This document shows positions 1 through 8,530 of a stretch of DNA of 50,206 nt, piece by piece. The stretch is from positions 1 through 50,206 of the forward strand of contig JBJXFI010000100.1 in the NCBI GenBank assembly GCA_046154695.1, given 5' to 3'. The notes beneath the pieces are model-generated. The model made no database searches. It was not told the DNA's origin and saw nothing but the letters and a program-made list of their open reading frames with translations. Made by a program: the position numbers and the translations under genes. This DNA comes from DALYLB01 sp046154695 (lineage in GTDB: Bacteria; Acidobacteriota; Blastocatellia; RBC074). Each line of letters starts with the position of its first letter. Position 1 is the stretch's first letter.

Positions 1-58
1 TCCGCCTACGGTCACCACGAACCTGGCCTGAAGATGAGCTCTCTTTGCCCAGCATTAA

Positions 59-139
59 GTTGTTCCGCCCAAGTTGGACGGTATCTGACGCCTCTGCCGA
101 GCAGATGAGCGTGTATTTACAAGGTCAGCCCGGAACAAC
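59..139 (+). ncRNA. Candidate bridge RNA region of the IS110 element
   Basis: The stretch before the transposase folds around a 9-bp closing stem (59-67 with 131-139) and an internal 5-bp hairpin (93-97 with 101-105, loop CGA). IS110-subgroup elements are known to express a bridge RNA from the non-coding end upstream of the recombinase; IS1111-type elements carry it downstream. The guide loops cannot be assigned because neither the element ends nor the target site is known. The position and pairing are seen; the bridge RNA role is inferred. Confidence 0.35.
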
Positions 140-172
140 GACATTCTTCAATCACAGGCTGGAGAAACGAAT

Positions 173-1147
173 ATGACGACGACCCCAAAACTCGGTATCG
201 ATGTCGCGAAGAAGACCTTTCACGTGGCCCTGCACCATCACGGGAAAGCACGCCATAAACTGTTCGCCAACACGCCCCAGGGCTTTGCCGAACTCTCGCA
301 GTGGCTTGAGAAACAAGGCGCGCCGCAAGTTCATGCTTGTTTGGAAGCCACCGGCAGCTACTCGACCGCAGTCGCAAATTACCTCTACCAGGCCAGCCAT
401 ACGGTCAGCCTGGTCAACCCGGCGCGCATCAAGGCATTCGCTCAGAGCCGCTTGATTCGCACCAAGAATGATAAGCTCGATGCGGACCTCATCGCGCGCT
501 ACTGTGAGGAGGCCAAGCCCGAGGCATGGACTCCACCGGAGCCCGAGATCGTCGAATTACAAGCGCTGGTGCGCCACCTCGAATCGCTCGGTGAAACGCG
601 CCAACAACTGCGCAACCGGCTGACGGACGGGCCGCAGATTGAACAGGTACTCGCTTCCTTGCGCAAGCTGATCGAGCAGATCGAGGCCGAAATGGCCGAG
701 GTCGAGCAGCAGATCGAGCAGCACATCAAGCGCCATCCACAACTCAAAGAACAGGCTGAGTTGATCGACTCGATCACTGGCCTCGGGCCCAAGACGGCGG
801 CCAAGCTGCTCGGCGAGATCCCACAACTGGCGAAGTACAAGCGCGCCAATCAAGTGGTGGCTTATGCCGGATTGAATCCGAAAGAGCGCCAGTCGGGCAC
901 TTCGATCAAAGGGCAATCGCGAATTTCAAAAACCGGGAATGCGCACGTCCGGAAGGCGCTCTATATGCCTGCGGTCGTGGCAATGAAACACAATCCACTG
1001 ATCCGAGCTTTCGCTCAGAGACTCGAAGCACGAGGCTTGTGCAAATTGGCCATTGTGACCGCGGTGATGCGCAAATTACTGCACCTCGTTTTCGGAGTTC
1101 TCAAAACCGGCAAGAAATTTGATCCGAATTACGCATTCTCCGATTGA
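173..1147 (+). CDS. IS110-family transposase (DEDD recombinase)
   Basis: This 324-aa protein catalyses IS110 transposition. The N-terminal RuvC-like DEDD domain shows D10 in GIDVAKK, E58 in CLEATGSY, and D100 and D103 in TKNDKLDAD. A Glu/Gln-rich coiled coil follows at about 165-190. The C-terminal Transposase_20 domain (about 197-285) contains SITGLGPKTAAKLLGEI and YAGLNPKERQSGTS; S241 or S244 is the likely catalytic serine. Length is normal for the family and the frame is intact, so the element may be active. The ATG at 173 follows GGAGAAACGAAT. It is a single-gene element, unrelated to the following metabolic genes. Confidence 0.95.
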   Translation: MTTTPKLGIDVAKKTFHVALHHHGKARHKLFANTPQGFAELSQWLEKQGAPQVHACLEATGSYSTAVANYLYQASHTVSLVNPARIKAFAQSRLIRTKNDKLDADLIARYCEEAKPEAWTPPEPEIVELQALVRHLESLGETRQQLRNRLTDGPQIEQVLASLRKLIEQIEAEMAEVEQQIEQHIKRHPQLKEQAELIDSITGLGPKTAAKLLGEIPQLAKYKRANQVVAYAGLNPKERQSGTSIKGQSRISKTGNAHVRKALYMPAVVAMKHNPLIRAFAQRLEARGLCKLAIVTAVMRKLLHLVFGVLKTGKKFDPNYAFSD

Positions 1148-1162
1148 CTTTCAAGACGTTAT

Positions 1163-1222
1163 CTTCAGGCGGCCGCTCTTTTGCGTATTGCGGACCGCCT
1201 GAAGGCGGAACTCCGAACGAGG
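1163..1222. repeat. REP-like palindrome downstream of the IS110 transposase
   Basis: CTTCAGGCGGCCGC (1163-1176) pairs with GCGG-A-CCGCCTGAAG (1190-1204), a 14-bp stem with one bulged A. The right arm continues as GGCGGAACTCCGAACG, shared except for one base with the perfect palindrome at 43317-43362. It is therefore one member of a dispersed family. It lies between the transposase stop and the next gene's ATG. Confidence 0.7.
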
Positions 1223-1231
1223 AACATCCCG

Positions 1232-2662
1232 ATGAACATAATCAACATGAGGATCGTGTGGGCCGTGCTTGTGGCCGGGGTCGCGATTGGGATCGCGTCC
1301 CTCCTGGGTTTCGGGCGGACAATGAACGCGCAACAGAAGAGCGGGGATATGTCGGAGATCAGAATCATGACTCTCGATCCGGGCCATTTTCACGCGGCCC
1401 TGGTGCAGAAAGAGATGTTTTCCGGAGTCTCGCCGAAGGTGCATGTCTATGGGCCGCTCGGCTTCGATTTGATCGAGCATCTGAAACGCATTTCGGGATT
1501 CAACAACCGGAAGGAGAACCCGACGCGATGGGAGCTGGAGGTGCACACGGGCGGCGATCCGCTCGAACAAATGCTGCGGGAGCGGCCGGGCAATGTCGTT
1601 GTGATCTCCGGGCGAAATCAGGGCAAGATCAATCGCATCAAATCGTCGGTCGAGGCGGGCCTGAACGTGCTGGTCGACAAGCCGTGGATCATCAACGCGT
1701 CCGACTTTGCGAAGCTGGAGTCCCTCTATCACACGGCCGCGTCGGGGCATCTGATCGCTTACGACATCATGACGGAGCGGTATGAGATCACGACCATGCT
1801 CCAGCGGGAGTTGATTCACGATCCCGGGCTTTTCGGCGAGATGCTCAAGGGATCGGAGGCCGATCCGGCGGTCTATTTCGAGAGCATTCATCACATCTTC
1901 AAATCGGTCGCGGGCAACGTCAACATCCGGCCCGCGTGGTTCTTCGACGTCAAGCAGCAGGGAGAGGGAGTTGCCGACATTGGAACCCATCTCGCCGATC
2001 TGGCGCAGTGGATGCTGTTTCCCGAGGCGGCGATTGATTATCGCAAGGATATCCGGGTCCTCTCCGGCAAGCGATGGCCGACGGCCATTTCGCTCGCGGA
2101 GTTCAAACGGGTGACCAACGAGCCGCGGTTTCCCGAATACCTTGCGCCGAACGTCAAGGGAGAGAACCTCGACTATTATTGCAATGGAGCGATGGTCTAC
2201 ACGCTGCGGGGCGTTCACACGAAGCTGGATGTGATCTGGAATTATGAGGCGCCCGCCGGCACGGGCGATACGCACGTGGCCATATTCAAGGGCTCGAAAT
2301 CCCGCGTGGAGGTCCGTCAGGGGAAGGAAGAGAGCTATCGAACCGAGGTCTATGTCGTTCCCAACGACCCGTCGAACAAGGCCGCGATCCAGGCGGCGCT
2401 TCGGAAAAGGATCGATGCGCTGCAGGCGAAATATCCCGGAATCGGCATGGAGGAGAAGAACGGCAGGTTCCAGGTGACGGCTCCCGACAGATATCGCGAC
2501 GGGCACGAGGCGCATTTCGCACAGGTCGCCGCCCGGTTCTTCGAATACCTGCGCGATCCGAAATCGATTCCGGCATGGGAGCGCGCCAACATGCTGGCCA
2601 AATATCACACAACGACCAAGGGGCTGGAGCTGGGGTATCGCGCCACGACCACGGTCAAATAA
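1232..2662 (+). CDS. Gfo/Idh/MocA-type oxidoreductase, membrane-anchored or exported
   Basis: This 476-aa protein has a hydrophobic N-terminal segment (about residues 7-27), which suggests a signal peptide or anchor, followed by an NAD(P)-binding Rossmann-like region. NVLVDKPW corresponds to the EKP motif of Gfo/Idh/MocA enzymes. The long C-terminal half resembles the putative oxidoreductase C-terminal domain found in Planctomycete and Acidobacterial members. Substrate is unknown; sugars or polyols are typical for the family. The ATG at 1232 is chosen over an in-frame ATG at 1181, because the latter lies inside the upstream REP-like hairpin and would add 17 residues with no family resemblance. 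No obvious operon partner. Confidence 0.75.
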   Translation: MNIINMRIVWAVLVAGVAIGIASLLGFGRTMNAQQKSGDMSEIRIMTLDPGHFHAALVQKEMFSGVSPKVHVYGPLGFDLIEHLKRISGFNNRKENPTRWELEVHTGGDPLEQMLRERPGNVVVISGRNQGKINRIKSSVEAGLNVLVDKPWIINASDFAKLESLYHTAASGHLIAYDIMTERYEITTMLQRELIHDPGLFGEMLKGSEADPAVYFESIHHIFKSVAGNVNIRPAWFFDVKQQGEGVADIGTHLADLAQWMLFPEAAIDYRKDIRVLSGKRWPTAISLAEFKRVTNEPRFPEYLAPNVKGENLDYYCNGAMVYTLRGVHTKLDVIWNYEAPAGTGDTHVAIFKGSKSRVEVRQGKEESYRTEVYVVPNDPSNKAAIQAALRKRIDALQAKYPGIGMEEKNGRFQVTAPDRYRDGHEAHFAQVAARFFEYLRDPKSIPAWERANMLAKYHTTTKGLELGYRATTTVK

Positions 2663-2716
2663 GCCGATGGCTCCGGGGCGTTCACGGGGGCACAGGCAAT
2701 ATCCGGGAAAGGGACC

Positions 2717-3385
2717 ATGTTGAGCACATTTCTTGCGTTGACCGATCAGCTGTATGCCTATTTGATGGACGTTTCGCTTCGGGAGCCGGATGTGCTCCGG
2801 CGGCTTCGCGAGGAGACGGCGATGCTCTCCCACGCGATGATGGCGATCTCGCCGGTCCAGGGGCAGTTTATGCAGCTGCTCCTGAAACTGATCGGAGCGA
2901 GAAAGACGCTGGAGGTGGGCGTCTTCACGGGATACAGTTCCCTCAGCACGGCGCTCGCGCTGCCGGAGGACGGCAAGATCATCGCCTGTGACGTGAGCGA
3001 GGAGTGGACCGCGATCGCGCGCCGGTATTGGGCCGAGGCGGGCGTCGCCGGGAAGGTCGACCTGCGCCTGGCCCCCGCCATCGAGACGCTCGATGGCCTG
3101 CTGGCGGACGGGCAGGCCGGCTCCTTCGACTTCGCTTTCATCGACGCGGATAAGGCCCATTACGACGATTATTACGAGCGCGCGCTGAAACTGGTCCGCA
3201 GGGGCGGGCTGCTTCTGTTCGACAACATGCTCTGGTATGGGAAGGTCGCCGATCCGAACGTGCAGGACGTGGATACCGCCGCCCTTCGCGCGTTGAACGA
3301 AAAGCTCCACCGGGACGATCGCGTCTTCGTCAGCCTGCTCGCCGTCGGCGACGGCATATCGCTTGTGATCCGGGAAAGCGAGTGA
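2717..3385 (+). CDS. SAM-dependent O-methyltransferase (CCoAOMT/COMT type)
   Basis: This 222-aa protein belongs to methyltransferase family 3, which methylates catechol-type hydroxyls with S-adenosylmethionine and a divalent metal. LEVGVFTGYSSL is the SAM-binding loop, IACDVSEEW the acidic ribose-contact region, FIDADKAHYDDYY the metal-binding segment, and LLFDNMLWYGKV the conserved DN motif. Length matches bacterial homologues. The ATG at 2717 follows GGGAAAGGGACC, a good ribosome binding site. It lies 37 nt before the cystathionine beta-synthase gene, so co-transcription is plausible, with SAM use beside homocysteine removal. The natural substrate cannot be read from sequence. Confidence 0.88.
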   Translation: MLSTFLALTDQLYAYLMDVSLREPDVLRRLREETAMLSHAMMAISPVQGQFMQLLLKLIGARKTLEVGVFTGYSSLSTALALPEDGKIIACDVSEEWTAIARRYWAEAGVAGKVDLRLAPAIETLDGLLADGQAGSFDFAFIDADKAHYDDYYERALKLVRRGGLLLFDNMLWYGKVADPNVQDVDTAALRALNEKLHRDDRVFVSLLAVGDGISLVIRESE

Positions 3386-3422
3386 GGAAGATTCGATTTT
3401 TCCCAACGCTGTCTGAACTGCA

Positions 3423-4784
<1,362 letters not shown>

Positions 4785-4856
4785 CATCGAGCCTGCGCGC
4801 GGGCGCTCGCGAAATCGGGCGAAGGATTTCAGACAACCAAATCGAAGGAGCCGGCA

Positions 4857-5786
4857 TTGTTACGGGAGTATGGGAACGACACGGGCGTTCCGGGCAACAA
4901 TATGCTGTCGCTGGCGGACTATCACCGGGGAATTCAGCGCGTCCTGGTGCTGACGCTTGTGTTGAATCTCTCCGTCGTCATCGGAAAGATGGTCGCGGGG
5001 CTCCTGGCCGGGAGTTTGAGCGTCATCAGCGACGCGATCCATTCCTCGGTGGACTCGATCAATAACATTGTGGGATTGGTCGTGATGCGGTTTGCGACGG
5101 CGGAGGCCGACGACGATCATCCCTATGGACATGGAAAGTTCGAAACGCTCGCGGCCTTCGTCATTGCGGGATTCCTGTTTGTCACGTGTTATCAACTGGG
5201 CGGGAGCGCGCTGCGGCGTTTGCTGGGCGGCCCGTCGCCGGCGCCGGAGATCACCTCGCTGACAATTGGCGTGATGATCGCGACCATTGTGATCAACATC
5301 ATCGTCGCGGTCTATGAGCGTCGTGAAGGGATCCGGCTGAAGAGCGATTTTCTGATCGCGGATGCGATTCATACGCGAAGCGATGTCGTGGTAAGCGCCT
5401 CGATTCTCGTCGGCCTGCTGTTTGTCAGGCAGGGATACGTCTGGCTCGACTCGGTGCTGACGCTGGGGGTGGCGGTGGTCATCGCCTGGAACGGATACCA
5501 GATCTTCAAATCGACCGTGCCCATTCTCGTCGACGCGGCGCCGGTGCCCGCCGATCAGATCGCGGGCATTGTCGAAAAGGTGGCCGGTGTCCATTCCGTT
5601 CATGACATCCGTTCGCGCGGGCGCGCCGGAGAGATGTTCATCGAGATGTGCCTTCATATCTCGCCGGAGATCGAACAGGACCACGTTCGCGCCCACGAGA
5701 TCACGGAAATCATCGAACACCGCCTGGAGCAGGAGTTCGGCCGCGTTCACGCCACCATTCACGTCGAGCCGACGATCACCGGGTAG
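4857..5786 (+). CDS. Cation diffusion facilitator (CDF) metal exporter
   Basis: This 309-aa inner-membrane protein should export Zn2+, Fe2+ or another divalent cation in exchange for protons. About six membrane segments span residues 30-205. The two metal sites follow the family D-x3-H pattern region: SDAIHSSVDS in TM2 and ADAIHTRSDV in TM5. HPYGHGKFE lies in the loop between TM2 and TM3. Residues about 215-300 form the cytoplasmic dimerisation domain. A TTG start at 4857 is preferred because AAGGAG ends 6 nt upstream; the next in-frame ATG at 4902 has no comparable site. Metal specificity is not decidable here. Confidence 0.9.
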   Translation: MLREYGNDTGVPGNNMLSLADYHRGIQRVLVLTLVLNLSVVIGKMVAGLLAGSLSVISDAIHSSVDSINNIVGLVVMRFATAEADDDHPYGHGKFETLAAFVIAGFLFVTCYQLGGSALRRLLGGPSPAPEITSLTIGVMIATIVINIIVAVYERREGIRLKSDFLIADAIHTRSDVVVSASILVGLLFVRQGYVWLDSVLTLGVAVVIAWNGYQIFKSTVPILVDAAPVPADQIAGIVEKVAGVHSVHDIRSRGRAGEMFIEMCLHISPEIEQDHVRAHEITEIIEHRLEQEFGRVHATIHVEPTITG

Positions 5787-5829
5787 GATCCGGGCCGATG
5801 CGAGGGCCGCCCCACGATCAATCCCCCGA

Positions 5830-6801
5830 TTACGATTCGTGGGGCTTTTCCTCGCCCCGCGGAGAGCGAACGATCTCGACGGTGCACGGCGCGTGCGATA
5901 CGACCGCGTGCGAGACCGAGCCGAGGAGAAATCGTTTCCAGCCGCTTCTGCCGTGCGAGCCGACCATGATCAGGTCGGCCTCCCAATTCTTCGCCGTTTC
6001 GATGATCCTGTCTTCCGCGTGCCCGATGACCGCCTCGCCGCTCGCCGGCAGAGGCGACCCGGCCGTGGAGACCGCCCCCTTCAGCAGCGAAAGGGCGCGG
6101 TCGATCGCCTCCTGCGACTGTTCCCTGCCCGCGCGCTCGAGTTCGGCGTAATAGCTCTCGGGCAGCGCCCAGATCTCCGGCGTTGGCGTGAACGGCAGAT
6201 GGATCACGGATAGGACCTTGACCTCGGCCCCGTCCGGCCACGGCCGCGCGGCGATCGCCGCGGCCGCGCGGTCGCCGAATTCCGATCCATCGACCGCCAG
6301 CAGAATCCGCATTCCGCCGCTCTCTCGCGCCGGCTTTTGCCGGACGATTCGCACCGAACACTTCGCATGCGAGGCCACGGCGCGCGAGACGGATCCGAGC
6401 CAGAAGCGCTCGAACGCATTATATCCATGCGTGCCGAGCACAATCAGATCCGCGCCCCAGTGGTCCGCTTCATCCAGAATCGCATCCCTCGCGGATCCCC
6501 GAAGCGTCTTGGCTTTGACTTCGCACCGGCCCAGATTGACTTCATTGAATCGCGCCATCGCTCCGCCGGTATGGACCGTCGCCCGCTCCTCGAAAATCCG
6601 CTCCCACGCCTCGAAATTGCCGCTCGGAATCGGCATCGACCACGGCGTCGTCGGCGTGGGGATTTCCGCGACGGCCAGCACCTCCACGCTCGTTCCCGCC
6701 GGCCACGGCATCCGTCCCGTATTCTCCACCGCCGACAGTCCGCACTCGGATCCGTCCACCGCGACCAAAATCTTCATCCCTTTCGCAGTCTCTTGGGCCA
6801 T
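5830..6801 (-). CDS. Tandem universal stress protein (two UspA domains)
   Basis: This 323-aa cytoplasmic protein contains two UspA domains in tandem, about residues 7-140 and 160-310. Each carries the ATP-binding signature G-x2-G-x9-G-S: GTHGYNAFERFWLGS in the first and GSHGRSGWKRFLLGS in the second. It is therefore of the ATP-binding class, associated with stress and energy limitation. The ATG at 6801 (MAQETAKG) is chosen over 6819 because AAGGAG lies 7 nt upstream of it, inside the longer reading. It converges on the CDF gene and is divergent from the enolase-family gene. Confidence 0.9.
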   Translation of the reverse strand: MAQETAKGMKILVAVDGSECGLSAVENTGRMPWPAGTSVEVLAVAEIPTPTTPWSMPIPSGNFEAWERIFEERATVHTGGAMARFNEVNLGRCEVKAKTLRGSARDAILDEADHWGADLIVLGTHGYNAFERFWLGSVSRAVASHAKCSVRIVRQKPARESGGMRILLAVDGSEFGDRAAAAIAARPWPDGAEVKVLSVIHLPFTPTPEIWALPESYYAELERAGREQSQEAIDRALSLLKGAVSTAGSPLPASGEAVIGHAEDRIIETAKNWEADLIMVGSHGRSGWKRFLLGSVSHAVVSHAPCTVEIVRSPRGEEKPHES

Positions 6802-7120
6802 TGCTGTCTCCTTGTTCATCTCGGGTTCATCTCGGGTTTTAACATACTTCTCCGAGATTCGTTACCCGGTCCCGAGATCCCGGCCGCTTCTCCGCCTCTT
6901 CCATCCGCAACCAGCAACTCGTATGCCGGGGGAAATTTCCCCAGGGAAGGCGGATGCGGAAGCAGGGGGCAATCGTTTCGGGTCCGAATCTTCATTGCCA
7001 ATCGTTCGTGTTTCGAATTACATTGCCCCGCTTCCGAAAAATTCTCAAACGACAATCCGATAGAATCGGGCTGAACCGGGCCGTTGCGGTAATCCCGCAA
7101 CCTTTTCCAGCGAGGGCTCT
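6802..7120. other. Divergent intergenic region, USP and enolase-family genes
   Basis: This 319-nt stretch separates the divergent stress-protein and enolase-family genes and must hold both promoters. I could not identify a convincing -35/-10 pair. The one clear structure is a hairpin at 7083-7101 (GTTGCGG-TAATC-CCGCAAC) followed by CTTTT, 20 nt before the plus-strand ATG. It could be an attenuator-like hairpin in the 5' leader. Confidence 0.4.
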
Positions 7121-8425
7121 ATGACGATCAACAAGGACATGAGGGATGAACAGCCGCGGCGAAACTTTCTCAAGCAGATGACCTGGGGGTTGACGGGCAG
7201 CCTGATGGCGGGCGGCGCGGGCACCGGGCCGGTGTGGGCCCAACCGCGCGGGGGGCAGGACGGCTCCCTGAAGATCGTGAAGGTCGAACCCTATTTATTG
7301 TCGGGCGTCCGTGCGTATGGACCGTGGGTCTTTGTGCGGGTCGAGACGGCGGAGGGAATCGTCGGTTGGGGCGAAGGAACCAATTTCCCCGGCGTGCAGC
7401 CCATCGCCACGGCGATCCGAAATCTTCGCCAGGCGGTTTTGGGCGAAAGCGCGTGGGACATCGAACGGCTGTGGAACCGGATGTACCGCTACTTGTACTA
7501 CAACGGAATGGGAGGCATCGTGCTGGCCGCGATCAGCGCGATCGACACCGCCCTCTATGACATTGTGGGAAAGAAGCTCGGCATTCCGGTCTATCAGCTT
7601 ATCGGCGGGCAGGTGCACGAAAAGCTGCGGATCTATGCGAATGGATGGATCGAGGGAATTCCGCGCACGCCGGAGGCGTTTGCGGCGCGCACGAAGGAGC
7701 TGGTGGCCAAGGGCTACACCGGTTGCAAGTTCGATCCGTTCAGCGTCGCGCCGATGAATCGCGAGGTCATGCAACCGGACCTGCGCAGCGCGGTCGCCCA
7801 GGTTCGCGCGGTCAGGGAGGCCGGCGGCCCCGATTACGATATCGCCATCGATGTGCATGGGCGATGGAGCACCAAGTCAACGATCGAGATCATTCGCGCG
7901 CTTGAGCCCTACCGCATCTTCTTTTATGAAGAGGCGGTCCCGCCGGAAAACATCGCGGCCATGGCCGAGGTGCAGCGGACCGTCAATGTTCCGCTTGCGA
8001 CGGGAGAGCGCATCTTCGGGCGGCATGGATTTCGCGAGCTGCTGGAGCGGCAGGCCGTGCGGATCATTCAGCCCGATCTGGCGCGGACGGGCGGCGTCAC
8101 CGAGTTCCGCAAGATCGCCTCGATGGCAGACACCTATTACATTCCGGTCGCGCCTCACAATCCGAACGGCCCCATCTGCACGATCGCCTCGATGCACGTC
8201 TGTTTCTCGATCCCCAATTTCCTGATTCTGGAGTTCTTCGAGCCGGACGAAGCGGTCTTCCGTGAGATTGTGCCGGGAGGATTGCGCGGAGACAAAGGCT
8301 CGCTCTTTCCGGTGACCGGCCCGGGGCTCGGCATCAACATCAACGAGGACTTCCTGCGCAAATACAAGTTCGACGAAGCCAAGACCGAAGAGATGGAGCG
8401 CCGCACCTTCGGCACGACCAAGTGA
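7121..8425 (+). CDS. Tat-exported mandelate racemase/enolase-superfamily dehydratase
   Basis: This 434-aa protein is a galactonate dehydratase-like enolase-superfamily enzyme, expected to abstract a proton alpha to a carboxylate in a sugar acid. The N-terminus has a twin-arginine leader (RRNFLKQ, R13-R14, hydrophobic stretch, cleavage near AWAQ at 38-41). That is unusual, since most members are cytoplasmic. Metal ligands are likely D244 (IDVHGRW), E270 (FYEEA) and E296 (TGER); H346 in APHNPNGP is the likely general base. Fold and superfamily are confident; the substrate is inferred. The ATG at 7121 allows the full Tat signal. Confidence 0.85.
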   Translation: MTINKDMRDEQPRRNFLKQMTWGLTGSLMAGGAGTGPVWAQPRGGQDGSLKIVKVEPYLLSGVRAYGPWVFVRVETAEGIVGWGEGTNFPGVQPIATAIRNLRQAVLGESAWDIERLWNRMYRYLYYNGMGGIVLAAISAIDTALYDIVGKKLGIPVYQLIGGQVHEKLRIYANGWIEGIPRTPEAFAARTKELVAKGYTGCKFDPFSVAPMNREVMQPDLRSAVAQVRAVREAGGPDYDIAIDVHGRWSTKSTIEIIRALEPYRIFFYEEAVPPENIAAMAEVQRTVNVPLATGERIFGRHGFRELLERQAVRIIQPDLARTGGVTEFRKIASMADTYYIPVAPHNPNGPICTIASMHVCFSIPNFLILEFFEPDEAVFREIVPGGLRGDKGSLFPVTGPGLGININEDFLRKYKFDEAKTEEMERRTFGTTK

Positions 8426-8530
8426 CGCAGGGCGGTCTTGTCCCGGCGGTGGAAGAGATGACGGAACCAGCGGAATGATCTCACGCGAAGCCGCGGAGTG
8501 AAGAAGAGTACGGATAACCGTGGTTGCTCC

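Larger units (their letters stand above)
59..1147 (+). mobile_element. IS110-family insertion sequence (minimal extent)
   Basis: The extent runs from the first paired base of a structured upstream region to the transposase stop. The true ends are not resolved, because IS110 elements often lack clear terminal inverted repeats and the left end may lie at or before base 1. The upstream region holds a 9-bp long-range inverted repeat (59-67 with 131-139, GTTGTTCCG/CGGAACAAC) enclosing a perfect hairpin at 93-105 (TCTGC-CGA-GCAGA). A structured leader before the recombinase is where IS110-subgroup elements carry their bridge RNA. A REP-like hairpin lies just beyond the transposase at 1163-1204. Confidence 0.55.

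Noticed and set aside
1151..3406. Long antisense open frame (about 750 codons) across the oxidoreductase and methyltransferase genes
   Set aside because: It is a shadow of GC-rich third-position codon use. The plus-strand readings carry recognisable domains and ribosome sites; the minus reading has low-complexity Arg/Asp-rich sequence.
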